Shown here piece after piece: positions 15,665 through 23,077 of a stretch of DNA of 64,000 bases. The number at the start of each line of letters is the position of its first letter. Position 1 is the stretch's first letter. Source of the stretch: Acidobacteria bacterium Ga0077534 (lineage in GTDB: Bacteria > Acidobacteriota > Blastocatellia > Pyrinomonadales > Pyrinomonadaceae); the NCBI GenBank assembly GCA_001464455.1, contig LNEI01000010.1:1-64000 (forward strand), written 5' to 3'. A program made the position numbers and the translations under genes. Below the pieces are notes generated by a model that was not told where the DNA came from, did not search any database, and worked only from the letters and a program-made list of their open reading frames with translations.

Positions 15665-16216
15665 CTAAACAAACTTCTCAAGGATCGCTTCGCCGATCTT
15701 TGGAGCTTCGTTTTGCAGCCGCTCGGCGGCGCGTACGTCAAACGGGTTTGCAGCCTTTCCTTTCCGGCTGCGGCGGACGATGTAGTATTCTCCGCCGATC
15801 GATAGATACCCTTCGCCGCTTGGCGGGGTTGTGACCGGGATCAGAAATGCCCTGGCCGTCTTCGGTCTCAATGTCGGTTGGCGGTTGCCTCTCGCTACCA
15901 CCTCGGCATAGTTGTATGCCGGCTGCGGACGGAGCGTGACATTCCTGACCGCTTCGCCCTTGGCGTTGTAAACGGTCGCCTGCCCGCCGCCGCTGCGTGC
16001 CGATCTCGCCGACACTGTCAATACCGCTTGAAGAGCCTCGTAATCGACATCCGGAGCGGCGACACCCTGCTTCAGATTGCCGGTCTGCATCGGGACCTCG
16101 CGACGAAGCAGCTGATAACCTCGCTCCGCCAGCCGGCCGATCATCATGCGTTTGGCCTTGTCAATGTTTCGCCCGAGCTCGTCCAGCTCGCTGGCGTCGA
16201 TGATGATGTCAGGCAT
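15665..16216 (-). CDS. HK97 gp10-like neck protein
   Basis: The protein is 183 residues long. The N-terminal helix (ASELDELGRNIDKAKRMMIGRLAERGYQ) is followed by RREVPMQTGNLKQGV, the P-x-x-TGxLxxS-like motif typical of HK97 gp10/minor tail Z-type neck proteins, and a C-terminal amphipathic helix (RAAERLQNEAPKIGEAILEKF). Such proteins join the head to the tail. The gene overlaps the upstream connector by eight bases. Confidence 0.65.
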   Translation of the reverse strand: MPDIIIDASELDELGRNIDKAKRMMIGRLAERGYQLLRREVPMQTGNLKQGVAAPDVDYEALQAVLTVSARSARSGGGQATVYNAKGEAVRNVTLRPQPAYNYAEVVARGNRQPTLRPKTARAFLIPVTTPPSGEGYLSIGGEYYIVRRSRKGKAANPFDVRAAERLQNEAPKIGEAILEKFV

Positions 16217-16649
16217 CGCAACCTATCTCCGCCGTCTCGAAACCCACGTCCTCGATCGGCGTCATATATGGCTCGGCAATTTCGCGGGCCAGTTCCAGGA
16301 ACTGACCGGCCAGCTTTGCCGTCTCGTCCGGGCTGAGATATTTGCGGACCTCTTTGCCCTCGGACGCCATGTTCGTGCCCACAACGCCTTTCGACGAAAG
16401 CGGCGCGTTGAAGCCGTGGATCGCAAAATGAAATGTCAAATGAGCCTCGGCGTTCCTCAGATCGTTTACGATCTCCAGATCGCTCTGCTCGCCAGCCCCG
16501 ACCACCGAGGCCAGAGCGTAATTCGTATCGCCAACCCATTTCCGCAGACGCCTCGCCGCCGAGCCGATGTGCAGCTCGATTCGCTTGTCCGTGATGTCCG
16601 AATCAATATCGAACAACTCACGAAAGACCTCTACGGAAATGAGCGACAT
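16209..16649 (-). CDS. Head-tail connector (gp6/gp36-like)
   Basis: The protein is 146 residues long and largely helical. It begins with VEVFRELFDIDSDITDKRIELHI, a layout common to head-tail adaptor proteins that form a ring beneath the portal. It follows the capsid genes and precedes the gp10-like gene, as in many siphoviruses. Family membership is inferred from position and helical pattern. Confidence 0.55.
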   Translation of the reverse strand: MSLISVEVFRELFDIDSDITDKRIELHIGSAARRLRKWVGDTNYALASVVGAGEQSDLEIVNDLRNAEAHLTFHFAIHGFNAPLSSKGVVGTNMASEGKEVRKYLSPDETAKLAGQFLELAREIAEPYMTPIEDVGFETAEIGCDA

Positions 16650-16654
16650 CGTTC

Positions 16655-16912
16655 CTATTCCTGAGCCGGAGCTTCCTCAGCAGGCGTTTCTTCAGCTGCG
16701 GATTCGTCCTTCGCCTTCTTGCCCTTGGCCTTGCCCTGGACGATCAGCAGTCCGCCGCTCATGATCGCCTGCTGCGTCCGATCGCCGATCGGGTCCTCAA
16801 GCTTTTTCTGCTGGTCCCGCGAGATATCAAATCCGGTGACCACATCCGTAAATCCCGCCGTCTTGTCCGCGAGCTCGACGATATCGCCCGCTTTTCCTAT
16901 TTCCCAACTCAT
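16655..16912 (-). CDS. Small acidic-tailed protein next to the capsid gene
   Basis: The protein is 85 residues long. It has an N-terminal beta portion (KAGDIVELADKTAGFTDVVTGFDI) and a C-terminal tail alternating lysine-rich and Glu/Ala/Pro-rich parts. It may be a head-completion or decoration protein. There is no recognisable family. Confidence 0.5.
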   Translation of the reverse strand: MSWEIGKAGDIVELADKTAGFTDVVTGFDISRDQQKKLEDPIGDRTQQAIMSGGLLIVQGKAKGKKAKDESAAEETPAEEAPAQE

Positions 16913-16985
16913 ATCCTTTGCCTCCTTTCATCCGAGCACGAGAGGACGCGAGCATTTGCTCACGCCTCTCCTGGCCGGGTTATTT

Positions 16986-18206
16986 CTACGCCAGTGGCGT
17001 CATGTACGTTGGGAAGCCGTTGCCGCTGAATGCGATCGAACCGTCGATGACCACCGACGCCTTTCGCTGCAGCTTGGCAAAGCCCGTGTAGATCGACATC
17101 GCCGTGCCGTTTATCTGCTTCATGACGAGACGCTCGGTCTCGACAAGCAGCGGCTGGGCGGTCAGCTGCACGATCGACGCGGAAGGATCCTGAATGATCA
17201 CCTTTGAGGCACCGACTCCGCCCGAAACAAAAAGCTCCTCGGGCATCGTCAGCGGCGTTCTCAGTGCCGTCGTTAGCAGCGGCGTGCCCTGCTGTTTGTT
17301 CTTGACCTCAGGCAGATTGAGGTAGTTCAGCCCGGTCGTCTCGTTCGTGATGATCTGCGTTCCGACATGGCCGATCAGGCCAAAGCGGATAGCAACACGA
17401 GCGAGGTCGAGCCAGGTGATCCCGTTCGACGTGTTATCGACACCGATAACCGGAGCAGGCTCTGCGGTCGTCGAGAGCGAATCGTTGACGATCGCATCGA
17501 CGGCCATCACGTTGAGCGAGTGGCCGAAGATGCGGCCGAAATCCTCCATGAACAATGCAAGCAGGCTGAGCGACGAAAAACGGATCGCTTCGTCGGTGAT
17601 CTTGATCGCACGTGCCTTCTTGGTGATATTCACCTGCTTCGTGTCGTAGCTGATCGCCCCTTCCTCGATCGTCGCGGCCTCGTTCGAATCCGCGAGAGCT
17701 GCGTCCGACAGGTTTAGTCTCGGAACTGTCGTCTGCGGCTGCGGTACCGAGATCTCGCGGGCGATCAGGTCAGGGAAAAATGTTCCCTGCACCGCGCCGC
17801 GGCTGACCGGGTCGAGGAAAACCTCTGGCGAAACGAATCGCTGCCCGCCAGCATGTTCGCCGGTGATCGGCCCGAACGACGCGAGGGCACGTGCCCGCAT
17901 CTCGGCGAGCTGCTCACGCTGTGCGAGGCCCATTCCGTGGCGAACGCTCTGACGCATCAACTCGGCGACGATGTAGCCGCCATCCTCAATATCCATCAGC
18001 TCATTGACCTGAGTCTGGTTGATATCGATGCCGAGCTCGGCGAACAGATGATTCGGCGTGAGCGGCATGCCGTTCGGGTCCTTGAACTCCGAGGCCATGT
18101 ACTGGCGAAGCGAGATCTCGCGACCCGCCTTCGTCTTGGTGCCCTTACGGATGCTTTGCATCGTAAGAACCATTTCTTTGACTTTCGTCTTTAGTCCGTA
18201 ACTCAT
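16986..18206 (-). CDS. Major capsid protein (HK97 fold, phage)
   Basis: The protein is 406 residues long. It lies between the decoration/protease genes and the connectors, the usual place. The N-terminal 100 residues are helical and charged (RQYMASEFKDPNG, LAEMRARALASFG), typical of a scaffold-like delta region. The remainder has the E-loop and A-domain style of HK97 coats: repeated ARAIKITDEAIRFSS, TQIITNETTG and VSGGVGASKVII strands. The start ATG is preceded by GGAGAAAGGAAA. The assigned role is strong from context; the fold itself is inferred. Confidence 0.85.
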   Translation of the reverse strand: MSYGLKTKVKEMVLTMQSIRKGTKTKAGREISLRQYMASEFKDPNGMPLTPNHLFAELGIDINQTQVNELMDIEDGGYIVAELMRQSVRHGMGLAQREQLAEMRARALASFGPITGEHAGGQRFVSPEVFLDPVSRGAVQGTFFPDLIAREISVPQPQTTVPRLNLSDAALADSNEAATIEEGAISYDTKQVNITKKARAIKITDEAIRFSSLSLLALFMEDFGRIFGHSLNVMAVDAIVNDSLSTTAEPAPVIGVDNTSNGITWLDLARVAIRFGLIGHVGTQIITNETTGLNYLNLPEVKNKQQGTPLLTTALRTPLTMPEELFVSGGVGASKVIIQDPSASIVQLTAQPLLVETERLVMKQINGTAMSIYTGFAKLQRKASVVIDGSIAFSGNGFPTYMTPLA

Positions 18207-18250
18207 GATTTTTTCCTTTCTCCTCTAGTGAAATTTTCCGAGTCCGGACC

Positions 18251-18637
18251 TTACCAGGTCAGAACTTCTCCAACGGCTCCGTTAGCACCTTTCCAGACGA
18301 CGCCGAAGGCCCGCTCCCAAACGTCGGTACCGCTGACCCACGCGACCGCGACGTTCTCGCCAGTGCCGCCGTCAGCAGCAGCGAGCTTCACGATCGCACC
18401 GGCAGCGATGTTGCCGCTGAACTTGATCTCGATCAGCTCTTTGAACCGCGTCTCGACGGTGCCTTTACCATTCGTCGCCTTCGCGGGAACGGAAAGCCGT
18501 CCGATGTGAAAATCATTGGCCGATCCGGCTTTGTTTACCGTTTTGTCGGCGGTGATCTTGACCAGAGTGTCTTTGTCGAGCACCGCGGCGACGGTCGCCG
18601 GGATCGCCAGTCCTTCTTTCTGAGCTCTAAGTTTCAT
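18251..18637 (-). CDS. Capsid decoration/cement protein (DUF2190-like)
   Basis: The protein is 128 residues long, almost entirely beta strands and Gly/Ala turns (VLDKDTLVKITADKTVNKAG, then AAGAIVKLAAADGGTGENV, ending VGEVLTW). This matches small capsid cement proteins that lie next to the major capsid gene in Mu-like and lambda-like phages. It contains no cysteine-rich or catalytic motif. Confidence 0.6.
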   Translation of the reverse strand: MKLRAQKEGLAIPATVAAVLDKDTLVKITADKTVNKAGSANDFHIGRLSVPAKATNGKGTVETRFKELIEIKFSGNIAAGAIVKLAAADGGTGENVAVAWVSGTDVWERAFGVVWKGANGAVGEVLTW

Positions 18638-18695
18638 TGTCTTGTCTCCTCAAATTCCGGCTGCTTTTCGCACCGGTCCTAAAAAACTCGGTGGA

Positions 18696-19139
18696 TTAGA
18701 GCACTCCGGAGTCCGGAAGCTCAGCGGCATTGCTCGCTGTGCCAGCGGCATCATCGACCTGGTCGCTGTCCTCTAGCGACGAACGGCCGTCCTTAGGGAA
18801 TTTCTCCGCGACTCGCTTCGTGTAATAGCCCTCGAGCTTGACGAGCGTGTCGAAGTCCGCAGCTGCGATCTGCTGGCTGATAACCTCTTCGAGTTCGCCG
18901 GTCGCGTCCTCGGCTCCGAACTCGGCGATCTTTGCGAGACGAGTTACCTCGGCACGCTGCTTAGCGATAAATGCTTCGCCGGCTTCGGCTTTCTTTTGCA
19001 GCTCAGCAATGTTGACGGTGTCAACCTGCCCGGCTTTCTCCGCCAGCTGATCGACCGCCGCCAGAATCTGCTCGTCCGGGACGTCTTCGCCGTCAAACTC
19101 AATGCCGAGCCGAGCCTTTTGTTCTTTCGTTAGTTTCAT
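18696..19139 (-). CDS. Nested scaffold protein (internal start, Mu gpZ-like)
   Basis: An in-frame ATG at 19,137-19,139 (residue 283 of the full protein) is preceded by GAGGAGAG at good spacing, a stronger ribosome-binding site than that of the full gene. The product would be 147 residues, helical and charged, beginning MKLTKEQKARLGIEF. Separate production of a scaffold from the 3' end of the protease gene is known in Mu and lambda (Nu3). The evidence here is the site itself plus the change from globular to helical composition. Confidence 0.65.
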   Translation of the reverse strand: MKLTKEQKARLGIEFDGEDVPDEQILAAVDQLAEKAGQVDTVNIAELQKKAEAGEAFIAKQRAEVTRLAKIAEFGAEDATGELEEVISQQIAAADFDTLVKLEGYYTKRVAEKFPKDGRSSLEDSDQVDDAAGTASNAAELPDSGVL

Positions 19140-19985
19140 GGTGTTTCTCTCCTCGTTTGGGTTTGGCGGCGAAAACGTTTCCGCAGCCGTTTCAGCGTCA
19201 TCAGCCGAAAATTCTTCTAGTCTTAAGCTGCCAATCGACAGCTGGCCAGCCGTCTCTTTTGGCTGCATTTTTGCGAGCCGGTCGGCTCCCTGGAAGACGA
19301 GCGACGCCTCCCAATACTCGTTGATCTTTGTCACGATCAGGCGAACGATCTCGCCGTCGATCTCTTCGCCGAGGTTGCGGAAAAACTTCCAGCGATCCTC
19401 AGCGGCCATGTCGGGGTGCGAGTATTCAAACTCAAACAGTACCGTCATCGACGTCGAATGGATCGCCGGTGGATCCATCATCAAACCGCGAGCAATTCGC
19501 GGATTCATCAGCGCGTCGATCTTGTAGCGGGCATTGATGCCAGGCACGCCATTCGCGGCTTTGCCCTCGGCGTCCCACGCCACGTTCGAAACAGAACCGA
19601 GCCAGCCGTTAATGTCCCAGAACGTGTGGTTCGGGTAAACGGTCGCACCGAGCAGCAGCGGGACGCTCTCCTCGAGAACGTTGTCACGCGTCCAGTCGAT
19701 CCAGTGGCCAGGCACGAGCACCTTCGACAAAGCCCGAAAATCGACCGAGATATAGTCGCCGTCCTGCGGCATCACGTCTTCGATTTTTTTGAATTCGAAG
19801 TTGTCGTTCTTGCCGTTGTGCGACCACTGCGAAACCAATCCCGCCGCCTTGAGACGCTCAGCAAGCTGCTCGTCGGGCCTGATCTCCGCACAGCGAAGCG
19901 GCGACAGCAGCTGCACACGCCCCGCCATCGCATCGAGCGTCGCGAGCTGAATTCCGTTTGGCAAAATGATCGGTTTCATTTTCAT
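18696..19985 (-). CDS. Head maturation protease with fused scaffold (Mu gpI-like)
   Basis: The protein is 429 residues long. Residues about 1-250 form the candidate protease part, with LLLGATVYPNHTFWDINGWLG (candidate catalytic His) and IHSTSMTVLFEFEYS (candidate catalytic Ser). Residues about 283-429 form a charged helical scaffold part rich in Glu, Lys and Ala. In Mu the protease I gene contains an in-frame internal start making the scaffold Z from its 3' end; the same layout is seen here. The 5' end overlaps the KTSC gene by one base. Confidence 0.7.
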   Translation of the reverse strand: MKMKPIILPNGIQLATLDAMAGRVQLLSPLRCAEIRPDEQLAERLKAAGLVSQWSHNGKNDNFEFKKIEDVMPQDGDYISVDFRALSKVLVPGHWIDWTRDNVLEESVPLLLGATVYPNHTFWDINGWLGSVSNVAWDAEGKAANGVPGINARYKIDALMNPRIARGLMMDPPAIHSTSMTVLFEFEYSHPDMAAEDRWKFFRNLGEEIDGEIVRLIVTKINEYWEASLVFQGADRLAKMQPKETAGQLSIGSLRLEEFSADDAETAAETFSPPNPNEERNTMKLTKEQKARLGIEFDGEDVPDEQILAAVDQLAEKAGQVDTVNIAELQKKAEAGEAFIAKQRAEVTRLAKIAEFGAEDATGELEEVISQQIAAADFDTLVKLEGYYTKRVAEKFPKDGRSSLEDSDQVDDAAGTASNAAELPDSGVL

Positions 19986-20224
19986 TACTTCCAGTCGTCG
20001 AGTTTCTCGTAAGCTCGCGGCCGCAGCTGCGAGTTTAGGAACTTGCCAGCCGAGCGGCCTTTCTTGCCGTCGAACTGCGTTTGAAAATCCTTCCAGAGCT
20101 GCTCGCTGCAGTTCGGGTAGCGATATGCCGTGCCGTTCTTAAACCGCACGATGATCGATTCGTTGTCGGCGTCGTATGCTGCCGACTCTAAATTGCTCGA
20201 TTCAACGGGTTGAAAATCACTCAT
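19985..20224 (-). CDS. KTSC-domain small protein
   Basis: The protein is 79 residues long from the ATG at 20,222-20,224. The core reads SSNLESAAYDADNESIIVRF, then FKNGTAYRYPNCSEQLWKDF, then AGKFLNSQLRP, which is the KTSC domain (about 60 residues, found alone in phages and fused to a lysyl-tRNA synthetase in some bacteria). Its biochemical role is unknown; in phages it typically lies in the head gene region, as here. Confidence 0.8.
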   Translation of the reverse strand: MSDFQPVESSNLESAAYDADNESIIVRFKNGTAYRYPNCSEQLWKDFQTQFDGKKGRSAGKFLNSQLRPRAYEKLDDWK

Positions 20225-21191
20225 CTTCGTCCTCAAGGCCCTCGATCACACCTTCCAAGCGTGTGCGGCAGTTCGGGTGAAAAGGAGGAAAACCGCGTCC
20301 GGCCTTGGTGATCTCGTCATCGAGCGTTTTGCCGTCTTCCTCCAGGTACTTCTTGATCGTGTCAACTGGGTTTTTGGCTATGCCCTTACCGAGTTCCGAT
20401 CCGTACATCTGCAGGGCAAACTCGCTCGGGTCCAGCCGATTGAGCCTTTGAATCGCTCCCTGGGCGACGCCGATCTTGACAAGCTTTCCGTCGAGAAATT
20501 CGCATAACGGAGTCGTTCGAGAATCGAGGGTCGCGACAATGCGAGCAAGTTCGATCTCGGCCTGAGCCATTGTTCCGATGTGAGCCCAATTTCTGGTGCG
20601 CTGAACAGCTGTCTGAACGATAGTGAGTGTTTGCCGGTCAGTGAGTTTTTTGAATCTGTCGCCCGAAGCTCGCCGAAAGTCTGCAAGTTCCTCGCTCGAT
20701 TCGCGTCCGAATAGTGCAGCACCGTCTTTGAAATATCGCTCGACAAAGAATTTCCGCATCGGCTCGCGAGTGTTATCGGCGAACTTGCTGAAATAGAAAT
20801 GGTCGAGATCTCCGATAAACCTGATCGAGGTCCGGTCATCTCCGCCGAGCCGCAGTCGAAGCCGCGGATTGACGTCGCCGAAAACGGTGAGGTCGGTGAG
20901 CCGGTAAAACTCGTAAATGCGGCTGGTCGTTCGGCGGATGACCTGTCGGTATCGCTCCGAAGCCCAACCGTTGCCCCAGGCACGTTCGAGTTCGTTAAGT
21001 AGCTGCTCGGCGAAGTCTTCTGCTCCGTCGAAGTCTCCGGCGTCGTGCCGGCGTAGGAAATCAGCGAGACGCTGAAGCAATAAGCTAAGACCATCGTCAG
21101 CACTAGCGCCGACCGAGCGAAGATACTGCTGAATGAACCTTTCGAGAATTTCATCTATTTGCTCCTCTGTTAATTTCAGGCTGGTAGAGCC
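20217..21191 (-). CDS. MuF-type head morphogenesis protein, probably made as portal fusion
   Basis: From the slippery run to the stop the frame is 324 codons, beginning GSTSLKLTEEQIDEILERF. The C-terminal part has the MuF signature GRGFPPFHPNCRTRLEG, and the middle contains ERYFKDGAALFGRES. MuF proteins are minor head components near the portal. No ATG or GTG exists in frame before residue 60; the only candidates are a TTG at 21,080 and a CTG at 21,179, both without a clear ribosome-binding site. The frame is open back through the end of the portal gene, so a -1 shift there would fuse the two. Portal-MuF fusions exist in other phages. Confidence 0.75.
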   Translation of the reverse strand, partial: GSTSLKLTEEQIDEILERFIQQYLRSVGASADDGLSLLLQRLADFLRRHDAGDFDGAEDFAEQLLNELERAWGNGWASERYRQVIRRTTSRIYEFYRLTDLTVFGDVNPRLRLRLGGDDRTSIRFIGDLDHFYFSKFADNTREPMRKFFVERYFKDGAALFGRESSEELADFRRASGDRFKKLTDRQTLTIVQTAVQRTRNWAHIGTMAQAEIELARIVATLDSRTTPLCEFLDGKLVKIGVAQGAIQRLNRLDPSEFALQMYGSELGKGIAKNPVDTIKKYLEEDGKTLDDEITKAGRGFPPFHPNCRTRLEGVIEGLEDEDE

Positions 21192-22690
21192 TTTTTTTTT
21201 ACGAACGGCACGACGGTTTCCGTATCGATCCGTTCAGGTTGAAAGTTCGCCAGCTCAATAACCTCAGGCCGGTAAACGTATTTTTGCTGTCGCTTATCAA
21301 AGCTCAGCTTCAGCGTCCGTGTTTGTTTTGTGCTGCGTGCGAGGTTCGTCTTCGCCGGAATGCCGGCATCCGAAATGAGCAGGTCCGTATCGAACCACGC
21401 CTCCTCGCCAATCTCTTGTGCCGCCTGGTCAGGCGATATCGCTCCGTTCTTCAGCTTCGAAAGCACGGTGCGAAAATGGATCTCATCGGTTTCGGCCTCG
21501 GCCTTCGCGTTGCGGCTGTGTGCCTTGTCAAAAGCCAGACTGACGCCGATCACATCGGCACCGCCGAGCATCAGGTCGAGCCGATAGGTCCGCTCCATTC
21601 GCCGCTTCACGATTCGCTGCATTCCCTGGACCTGTGCCGTCAGCAGGTAATAGACGACGTCGGCAAACGTCTCGGTCGTCGAATCCGTACGGCCGTGAAA
21701 TCCGGGCATGGCCCCGAGGCCGGAAAATACTTGTTCCTCCGAGATCCGGTTGGCGTCATAAAGCCCGCTCGCACCTTCGGCCAGATTCGTGTGCTCGATC
21801 TTCTGATCGCGAAACGTTACCAGCAGGCCGTTCTTGAAACCGGATTCGAGAGCCTTTGTCACGCTCGATCGGTAGGCCACGCAGCGGGCGGTGTATTCCG
21901 CCTCGGTCTCGCCCGATGGATTTCGCCTCGGTGCGACCAGCGAAGCCGTCACCAACCCGAGCAGCCCGAACTTCGTTGCGACAAACTTCAGGTTGTCCAT
22001 CAGCGGCTTCTGCATTTCGAGGATCGCCTCGATAGCTCCGGTCGCTGGCGGTTTGGCATACGGCGAGTTCTCGACCGTCGAAAGAGCAAAATACCGATAC
22101 GTCTCGGCGTTCAGCGGCACCAGCCCGAGCGGATCGCTCGAACCGTTTCGCCGCAGGATGTTGAACGATTTCTGGAAAGGGCGATAGGTGTCGGTGTCGC
22201 GGTCGTACTTGAACCGGATCTGTTCGACCGGGACAAGCACGACCTTTTCAACGCGGCGACCGGGAAGATTTACAACGTCCTCGGACGAGACTGCACCCGA
22301 CCACGCGACCGATGTCAGGTACTGATTGATCAGGCCATCGACGCCGCAGCCGTGTTCGTAGATCCTCGAGGCCGATTCGTTCAGACGGTTTACCGCTGCC
22401 TCAGCCGCCGCGTCCGTCCTGGCATCGACCGAAAGCTGATGTCCGGGATTGCCGAGATTGACGATGTTGGCGACGTATTGTGAAAAGTCTGGGTTGTAGA
22501 TCCAAAAGTTCTTGAGGACCTTCAACATCTCGAAATCGACAACCGGCGAGACCGTATCGAACGACGCGAGATAAGCCGACATCGCCCCCGATATCGTCTC
22601 CTCGGACGAACGCCCCGAAGCTGGCAGCTCGACCCCGAGCGTCCCGCGAAAAGCGGCATATCCGATCTTTAGTCTTTCGAGAATTGTCAT
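21176..22690 (-). CDS. Portal protein (Mu gp29-like)
   Basis: The protein is about 504 residues long from the ATG at 22,688-22,690 (MTILERLKIGYAAFRGTLG); an upstream alternative at 22,750 reads through a simple repeat and is less likely. It lies between terminase and MuF. The layout is that of a portal: an N-terminal strand/helix region (VDFEMLKVLKNFWIYNPDFSQYV), a wing, then long helical stem (NRISEEQVFSGLGAMPGF, AQVQGMQRIVKRRMERTY), and a basic-acidic C-terminus ending in KKKALPA. Portals form the dodecameric DNA channel. Its last codons contain the A9 run discussed under the slippery site. Confidence 0.8.
   Translation of the reverse strand: MTILERLKIGYAAFRGTLGVELPASGRSSEETISGAMSAYLASFDTVSPVVDFEMLKVLKNFWIYNPDFSQYVANIVNLGNPGHQLSVDARTDAAAEAAVNRLNESASRIYEHGCGVDGLINQYLTSVAWSGAVSSEDVVNLPGRRVEKVVLVPVEQIRFKYDRDTDTYRPFQKSFNILRRNGSSDPLGLVPLNAETYRYFALSTVENSPYAKPPATGAIEAILEMQKPLMDNLKFVATKFGLLGLVTASLVAPRRNPSGETEAEYTARCVAYRSSVTKALESGFKNGLLVTFRDQKIEHTNLAEGASGLYDANRISEEQVFSGLGAMPGFHGRTDSTTETFADVVYYLLTAQVQGMQRIVKRRMERTYRLDLMLGGADVIGVSLAFDKAHSRNAKAEAETDEIHFRTVLSKLKNGAISPDQAAQEIGEEAWFDTDLLISDAGIPAKTNLARSTKQTRTLKLSFDKRQQKYVYRPEVIELANFQPERIDTETVVPFVKKKALPA
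21191..21200 (-). promoter_or_regulatory. dnaX-type slippery site A_AAA_AAG in an A9 run
   Basis: The portal codons are GTA AAA AAA AAG GCT. The last heptamer, A_AAA_AAG (21,191-21,197), is in the correct phase and is the sequence used for -1 frameshifting in E. coli dnaX. A -1 ribosomal slip, or one extra A added by transcriptional slippage, continues as GGC TCT ACC into the open MuF frame instead of stopping five codons later at TGA 21,176-21,178. Confidence 0.65.
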
Positions 22691-22722
22691 CTTGCGTTTA
22701 ATCGCCCTGTACCGATCCGTCC

Positions 22723-22757
22723 CGACCACCGACCACTGACCACCGACCACCGCCTCT
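22723..22757. repeat. Short tandem ACCACCG/ACCACTG repeat
   Basis: About five units of the form CGACCACC or TGACCACC lie in the spacer between portal and the DUF6527 gene. On the minus strand it reads GGTGGTCGGTGGTCAG. It is not protein-coding if the portal starts at 22,690. No function is apparent. Confidence 0.5.
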
Positions 22758-22799
22758 GACCGCCATCAGAAACAACCAGAAACAATATGGCGGCGAGAT

Positions 22800-23075
22800 T
22801 TACCAGCACTCATTCGTCCATTCCGGCAGTTCGACCGTCTGCCCTGCAAGATCGTGAAAACAGTCGTTCAAGAACTCGATCTTTCCGTCGCGAACAAACG
22901 AGTGACATCGGCTCGGCTCATGATCCGGGTTGCACAACAGCGACGGACTGAATGTCGGACTGTCCACATCGCCGCTGAAAGTCCACCGCTGATCGAAAAC
23001 GTGGGGCGTTTTGCACCCAGGACAGTAAAAAACGTACTGGGGCTGCTCATGCTCTGACTTCCAAACTTTCGCCAT
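22800..23075 (-). CDS. Small zinc-binding phage protein (DUF6527-like)
   Basis: The protein is 91 residues long from the ATG at 23,073-23,075. It contains FYCPGCKTPHVF (CxxC), then WTFSGDVDSPTFSPSL, RCHSFVRDGKIEFLNDCFHDLAGQ and ends VELPEWTNECW. This ordered set of Cys and His residues around the PTFSPS phrase is typical of DUF6527, a small metal-binding phage family of unknown function. It directly follows the large terminase gene, with a two-base gap. Confidence 0.75.
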   Translation of the reverse strand: MAKVWKSEHEQPQYVFYCPGCKTPHVFDQRWTFSGDVDSPTFSPSLLCNPDHEPSRCHSFVRDGKIEFLNDCFHDLAGQTVELPEWTNECW

Positions 23076-23077
23076 TC

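Noticed and set aside
20378-21154. Long minus-strand frame of 258 codons with an ATG behind GAGGAG, overlapping the MuF gene.
   Set aside because: Its translation is Ser/Arg/Thr-rich without a domain, while the overlapping frame has the clear MuF motifs; the GAGGAG is the Glu-Glu codon pair of the MuF frame. It is a shadow.
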